A stretch of 45,387 bases of DNA from an uncultured Prevotellaceae bacterium. Its GTDB lineage: Bacteria; Bacteroidota; Bacteroidia; Bacteroidales; Bacteroidaceae. Made by a program: the position numbers and the translations under genes. Positions 41,674-45,387 of this stretch are shown here, piece by piece. The first letter of the stretch is position 1. Each line of letters opens with the position of its first letter. The stretch covers positions 1 to 45,387 of the forward strand of contig CAMHIS010000014.1 of NCBI GenBank assembly GCA_946185285.1, given 5' to 3'. The notes beneath the pieces were generated by a model. The model made no database searches, was not told where the DNA came from, and saw only the letters and a program-made list of their open reading frames with translations.

Positions 41674-43302
41674 GTGTACTCTAACAAACAGAACGTAAAC
41701 CTGCTGACGGCTCTGCTCGTGGCTCATGGTGTCCGTCACGCCGTCGTCTGCCCGGGCAGTCGCAATGCGCCCATCGTGCATAATCTCAGCGAGTGTCCCG
41801 ACATACAGTGCTACCCCGTCACCGACGAGCGGTCGGCGGGCTTCTACGCACTCGGCATGATGCAGGCCCTCGACGAGCCGGTCGCCGTCAGCGTCACCAG
41901 CGGGACGGCCTTGCTCAACCTGGCTCCTGCCGTTGCCGAAGCCTGGTACCAGCACCAGCCGCTCATCGTTGTCAGTGCCGACCGTCCAGAGGCATGGATT
42001 GACCAGCTCGACGGTCAGACGCTTCCGCAGCCCGGTGCCCTGGGCCGCTTCGTACGCCGGGCTGTTTCCCTGCCCGAATCCGACAGCTGGCATTGCAGCC
42101 GTCTCGTCAACGAGGCCCTGTTGGCTGCTACCGCCGACGATGCCCGTCCCGTCCATATCAACGTTCCCATCACTGAACCGCTGTTTGCCTTCGACGTTCC
42201 TCAGCTGCCCGCTGTGCGGCAGATTGTGCGGACGTCGCCGCCACGCGACTACGACTGTCTTTATCCGGAGTTCGTCGACGGTCTTCTGCAGGCCCGGCGC
42301 CCTATGATTGTGTTCGGGCAGACCAATCCCCACCGCTTTGAGGGTATCGACGTCGACTTTCTCTTCAGCCACGTCATCGTGCTCCATGAAGCGCTTTCCG
42401 ATTTTCCTAACGTCAGCCATTTCGACGAAGTGCTGGCTTTAGAGGAGAGTGGAGAGAGAAAAGGGGAGAGAATCCTGCCGCCCGACTTCATCATTCATGT
42501 TGGCGACACCGTCGTCAGCAAGCGGCTGCGCCATTTCCTGCGCAGTGCTACCGATGCCCAGACCTGGCGTATCAGCCAGTCGGGCGACGTGGAGGACACG
42601 TTCCAGAACCTGCGCGGCATCATTGTCGGCGACCCCGAGGCGGTGCTGCAGTCGCTCAGCCATAAGATTAGCCATCGCAAGCCCGCCTCTATGGACTATC
42701 GCCGCCAGTGGCTTGCGGCCCTGAAGGAGGCTGCCCGCCGTGCTGACAGCTACCAGCCCGCCTATTCGCAGGCAGCTGCCGTGAAGTACTTCGAAGCTCG
42801 TTTCAGCGAGGGTGCCGTCCACTACGCCAATTCCTCCGCCATCCGCCTTGCCAACATTTATGCCCGCCATCACGTCTGGTGTAACCGCGGGGTCAACGGC
42901 ATTGAAGGCTCCCTGTCTACCGCCGCCGGCTTCTCCGTGGTTACCGGCGAACAGGTGTTCTGCGTCATTGGCGACCTCAGCTTTTTCTACGACCAGAATG
43001 CCCTGTGGAACCAGAACCTGCGTGGAAATCTCCGCATCCTCCTGTTAAACAATGGCAGGGGCGGCATCTTCAACCGCCTGCCCGGTCTTGACCAAAGTCC
43101 TGCCCGCGACCGTCTCGTAGCCGCCTGCCACAATACCACAGCCGAGGGCATCTGCCATGAGTGCAACATCGAATACTTTCGCGCCGAGACGATGGAGCAG
43201 ATGCACGTGGGCATCGACACCTTATTTAATATAAAGACCACCCGACCCGTCCTCGTCGAAGTGCTCACTGATACTGTCGACGATGAGCAGAAACAGCAAT
43301 AG
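41674..43302 (+). CDS. menD: SEPHCHC synthase MenD
   Basis: MenD uses thiamine diphosphate to join isochorismate and 2-oxoglutarate in menaquinone synthesis. The 542-residue protein begins VVCPGSRNAPIVHNL, has the catalytic glutamate in TDERSAGFYALG (Glu52), SVTSGTALLNLAPAV and SADRPEAW. The ThDP/metal-binding motif is IGDLSFFYDQNALWNQ...LLLNNGRGGIF in the C-terminal domain. GTG start with GAGG 8 bp upstream. It is the last plus-strand gene of the operon; menB, menC and menE are absent from the window. A low-complexity ESGERKGER loop is near residue 253. Confidence 0.95.
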   Translation: MYSNKQNVNLLTALLVAHGVRHAVVCPGSRNAPIVHNLSECPDIQCYPVTDERSAGFYALGMMQALDEPVAVSVTSGTALLNLAPAVAEAWYQHQPLIVVSADRPEAWIDQLDGQTLPQPGALGRFVRRAVSLPESDSWHCSRLVNEALLAATADDARPVHINVPITEPLFAFDVPQLPAVRQIVRTSPPRDYDCLYPEFVDGLLQARRPMIVFGQTNPHRFEGIDVDFLFSHVIVLHEALSDFPNVSHFDEVLALEESGERKGERILPPDFIIHVGDTVVSKRLRHFLRSATDAQTWRISQSGDVEDTFQNLRGIIVGDPEAVLQSLSHKISHRKPASMDYRRQWLAALKEAARRADSYQPAYSQAAAVKYFEARFSEGAVHYANSSAIRLANIYARHHVWCNRGVNGIEGSLSTAAGFSVVTGEQVFCVIGDLSFFYDQNALWNQNLRGNLRILLLNNGRGGIFNRLPGLDQSPARDRLVAACHNTTAEGICHECNIEYFRAETMEQMHVGIDTLFNIKTTRPVLVEVLTDTVDDEQKQQ

Positions 43303-43323
43303 CTGCATCTGCCCATCGTGACT

Positions 43324-45387
43324 TTAATTCTGCAACAGTGCATCCAGTGCCTCCTGCTCGCCGACGACCCAGATGATGTCGCCCTCCTGGAAACGGCGCT
43401 TGGGGTTGACGGGCGACAGGTTCTCCTTCCCTTCTTCCAGTCCGACGACCATGCAGCTGTACAGACTGCGAATACCGCTTTCCTGAAGGGTCTTGCCGAT
43501 GAAGGGGCTGCCGCTGCCGATAATGAGCTGGCGAAGCTTCATCTCGCGAGCCTCGATGTCGTTCTCCTCGCCAAGCACTTCTGCCTGCAGGGCCTGACCG
43601 AGCTTTGAGAGCTGGTCGTCGCTGCCGATGACCTGCAGACGGTCGCCGGGGAAGATGACGTAGTCGCCGTCGGGGATGTTCAGACGATGGCCGCCACGCA
43701 TGATGCTGCTGACGTGAACACCGTACTTACTGCCCAGGGAGAGTTGTTTCAGCGTCTGCCCCATCCACTGTGAGTTGAAAGGCACGTCGAACTCGGCAAT
43801 GTGGATGTCGCGGTCGAGCAGCCGTCCTTCGTAGAGCGGACGCTTCTTGCCGTGGACCTGAGCCTCGATGTCGCGTGAGCGGAGGTTGTTGATGAACAGC
43901 CGCTCGAGCACGATGCTGCGGTGCTTGACAACCCGCGAGACAATGATAAGGGACAAGATGATGATGCCGATGGTGATGATTATTGCCGTCGAGAAATGGC
44001 TCAGTCGGTGGCAAATCAAGAAGATGAAACTGAGAGCGATGACGGCACGAACAAGAATGGTGAACAGAAGGGGCAAACGGTTGCGATTGGACTCAGCCCA
44101 GAGCGTCTTCCACTCTTCAGAGCGGTTCTTCTTCATCACCATAGCCCGGAGAAATGGGGCTATGGCCATCAGGGTAATCAGTCCGGTAAGAAGCTCGGGC
44201 ACTGAGATGTGGATGCCTACAAGCGTAAAGTCGTAGTCGGCGGCGCGGCGCAGCAGCGGCAGCAGGAACATAAAGCTGACAGCGATGGTGGCCGACGACA
44301 GGATGCCGTAGACGACGGTGTTGACGGCCATCTGCGTGAGCAGCCGCTTCCACTTGCTTTGTTCCGTGGTGTTGGGGTGGCTCATCGACAGGTGGTTGAG
44401 CGACCTGATAATCTTGTTGGGCAACTTGTGCTCGAGGGCACCATAAACCGGTGTGGCAAGCCGTATCATGTAAGGTGTGAGGAAAGTGGTTATGACTGAT
44501 ACGGCCACCACGACCGGATATAGGAAATCGCTGATGACACCGAGCGAGAGCCCCAACGAGGCGATGATGAACGAGAACTCACCAATCTGTGCCATCGAGA
44601 AGCCGCAGCGCATGGCCGACTTCAGACTCTCGCCGCCAAGCATGAACGACAGCGAGCCGAAGACCGACTGGCCGATGAGGATGGTGAGCACGAGCACAAG
44701 GATGGGCAAGGCATAGGAGATGAGTATCTGAGGGTCGACGAGCATACCGACGGAGACGAAGAAAACGGCACCGAAGAGGTTCTTGACAGGCTCAACGAGC
44801 TTCTCAATGCGCTCGGCCTCAATGGTCTCGGCCAGAATGCTGCCCATGATGAAGGCACCGAAAGCCGACGAGAAGCCTACCTTGGTGGAGAAAACGGCCA
44901 TAGCGCAACACAGACCTAACGAGACGATAAGCAGCACCTCGCTGTTGATGAGCTTGCGGACGGAACGCAGGAAGATGGGGATGGCAAAGATGCCGACCAC
45001 AAGCCAGAGAATCAGGAAGAAACCGATCTTCAGGATCGAGCCCAGCATCTGACCGCCGTCAGGGCTGTTGCCGCTGGCAATGGCCGACAGCATGACCATC
45101 ATGACGATGGCCAGGATGTCCTCAAGGATGAGCACCGACATGACCAGCGAGGCAAACTGCTGCTGGCGCAGCCCCAGGTCGTCGAAGGCCTTATATATAA
45201 TAGTGGTCGACGACATGGCAAGCATGCCGCCGAGGAAGATGCAGTCCATCTGGCTCCAGCCGAAGGCATGGCCGACGACAATGCCCAACATGGACATACA
45301 GAAGATGATGGTAACAGTGGAGATGATGGGCGAGGCACCCATCTTCAGGATTTTCTTGAACGAGAAGTCGAGACCCAGCGAGAACAG
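43324..45387 (-). CDS. CPA2-type cation:proton antiporter with RCK_C domains (5' partial)
   Basis: At least 687 residues are present; the N-terminus is beyond the window end, where the frame is still open (LFSLGLDFSFKKILK before MGASP). The membrane part has motifs of Na+/H+ or K+/H+ exchangers of the KefB/CPA2 type: MLAMSSTTIIYKAFDDLGL, SVLILEDILAIVMMV, FSSAFGAFIMGSILAET, GFSMAQIGEFSFIIASLGL. Two C-terminal RCK_C (TrkA-C) domains follow: PDGDYVIFPGDRLQVIGSDD and FQEGDIIWVVGEQEAL. It likely exchanges K+ or Na+ for H+ in the inner membrane, gated by a small ligand. It is convergent to menD with a 21-bp gap. Confidence 0.9.
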   Translation of the reverse strand: MFSLGLDFSFKKILKMGASPIISTVTIIFCMSMLGIVVGHAFGWSQMDCIFLGGMLAMSSTTIIYKAFDDLGLRQQQFASLVMSVLILEDILAIVMMVMLSAIASGNSPDGGQMLGSILKIGFFLILWLVVGIFAIPIFLRSVRKLINSEVLLIVSLGLCCAMAVFSTKVGFSSAFGAFIMGSILAETIEAERIEKLVEPVKNLFGAVFFVSVGMLVDPQILISYALPILVLVLTILIGQSVFGSLSFMLGGESLKSAMRCGFSMAQIGEFSFIIASLGLSLGVISDFLYPVVVAVSVITTFLTPYMIRLATPVYGALEHKLPNKIIRSLNHLSMSHPNTTEQSKWKRLLTQMAVNTVVYGILSSATIAVSFMFLLPLLRRAADYDFTLVGIHISVPELLTGLITLMAIAPFLRAMVMKKNRSEEWKTLWAESNRNRLPLLFTILVRAVIALSFIFLICHRLSHFSTAIIITIGIIILSLIIVSRVVKHRSIVLERLFINNLRSRDIEAQVHGKKRPLYEGRLLDRDIHIAEFDVPFNSQWMGQTLKQLSLGSKYGVHVSSIMRGGHRLNIPDGDYVIFPGDRLQVIGSDDQLSKLGQALQAEVLGEENDIEAREMKLRQLIIGSGSPFIGKTLQESGIRSLYSCMVVGLEEGKENLSPVNPKRRFQEGDIIWVVGEQEALDALLQN

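Noticed and set aside
42440..42475. Possible repeat relic in menD (ESGERKGER loop)
   Set aside because: The purine-rich stretch resembles the GGER residues of the 25.9-kb palindrome, but no inverted repeat is present and such loops vary naturally in MenD.

Overview
The window looks like a chromosome segment from a Bacteroidales bacterium, most likely Prevotella or a close relative. The evidence is the repeated Bacteroidetes promoter signature (TTTG, 19-20 bp, TAnnTTTG) with almost no Shine-Dalgarno sites, an Mfa2/FimB-like lipoprotein, a Bacteroidetes-type LptD, a tmRNA tag ending in YALAA, and a lipoprotein-rich gene set. The genus is an inference. No rRNA, tRNA, CRISPR array or complete insertion sequence was found.

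Layout. (1) 161-3457: a fimbrial-type lipoprotein and a RING-TerD protein. (2) 3468-7880, minus strand: a TPR microprotein, folD, a DUF559 nuclease and ffh, all read as ffh>DUF559>folD>TPR, then a secreted protein and queH. (3) 7947-10430, plus: a two-gene AmmeMemoRadiSam operon in which Memo and AMMECR1 are one membrane-anchored protein. (4) 10537-10933, minus: tmRNA. (5) 11105-28069: an exopolysaccharide locus with an SLBB export protein, Wzz, a frameshifted Wzy, Wzx, a pyruvyl transferase, an unusual lectin-fold lipoprotein, four glycosyltransferases, a GH16 hydrolase, a membrane/beta-helix protein and the initiating sugar-phosphate transferase. Its centre (about 13.6-24.3 kb) is visibly AT-richer than the flanks, as expected for a transferred capsule locus. 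(6) 28083-33709: a carboxyltransferase with a degenerate biotinyl domain, an HD phosphohydrolase-like protein and LptD. (7) 33710-35189: a gene-poor interval with a nonsense-interrupted gene, a structured-RNA candidate and a 392-bp element bounded by perfect 18-bp inverted repeats. (8) 35190-38024, minus: lysS>gpsA. (9) 38190-43302, plus: two tandem ROK proteins, then menI-menF-menD. (10) 43324 to the window end, minus: a CPA2 cation/proton antiporter whose N-terminus lies outside.

How the parts work together. The exopolysaccharide genes form a Wzx/Wzy-type pathway: the WcaJ/WbaP-like transferase primes undecaprenyl phosphate, the glycosyltransferases extend it, the pyruvyl transferase decorates it, Wzx flips it, Wzy/Wzz polymerise it and the SLBB protein exports it. 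Breakage of wzy would predict a strain with altered polymer. menI, menF and menD supply early menaquinone steps for anaerobic respiration; menB, menC and menE are not here.

The most notable observations are: GC-rich palindromic repeats placed exactly at gene boundaries, adding residues to FolD, GpsA and Ffh; a second palindrome inside the beta-helix protein gene; the 392-bp inverted-repeat element with nine copies of a GTGTARGCA motif; the ROK pair, in which each copy has lost a different part of the active site; and a phage-adhesin-like lipoprotein inside the polysaccharide locus. All family names come from recognition of motifs by eye; no database search was possible.
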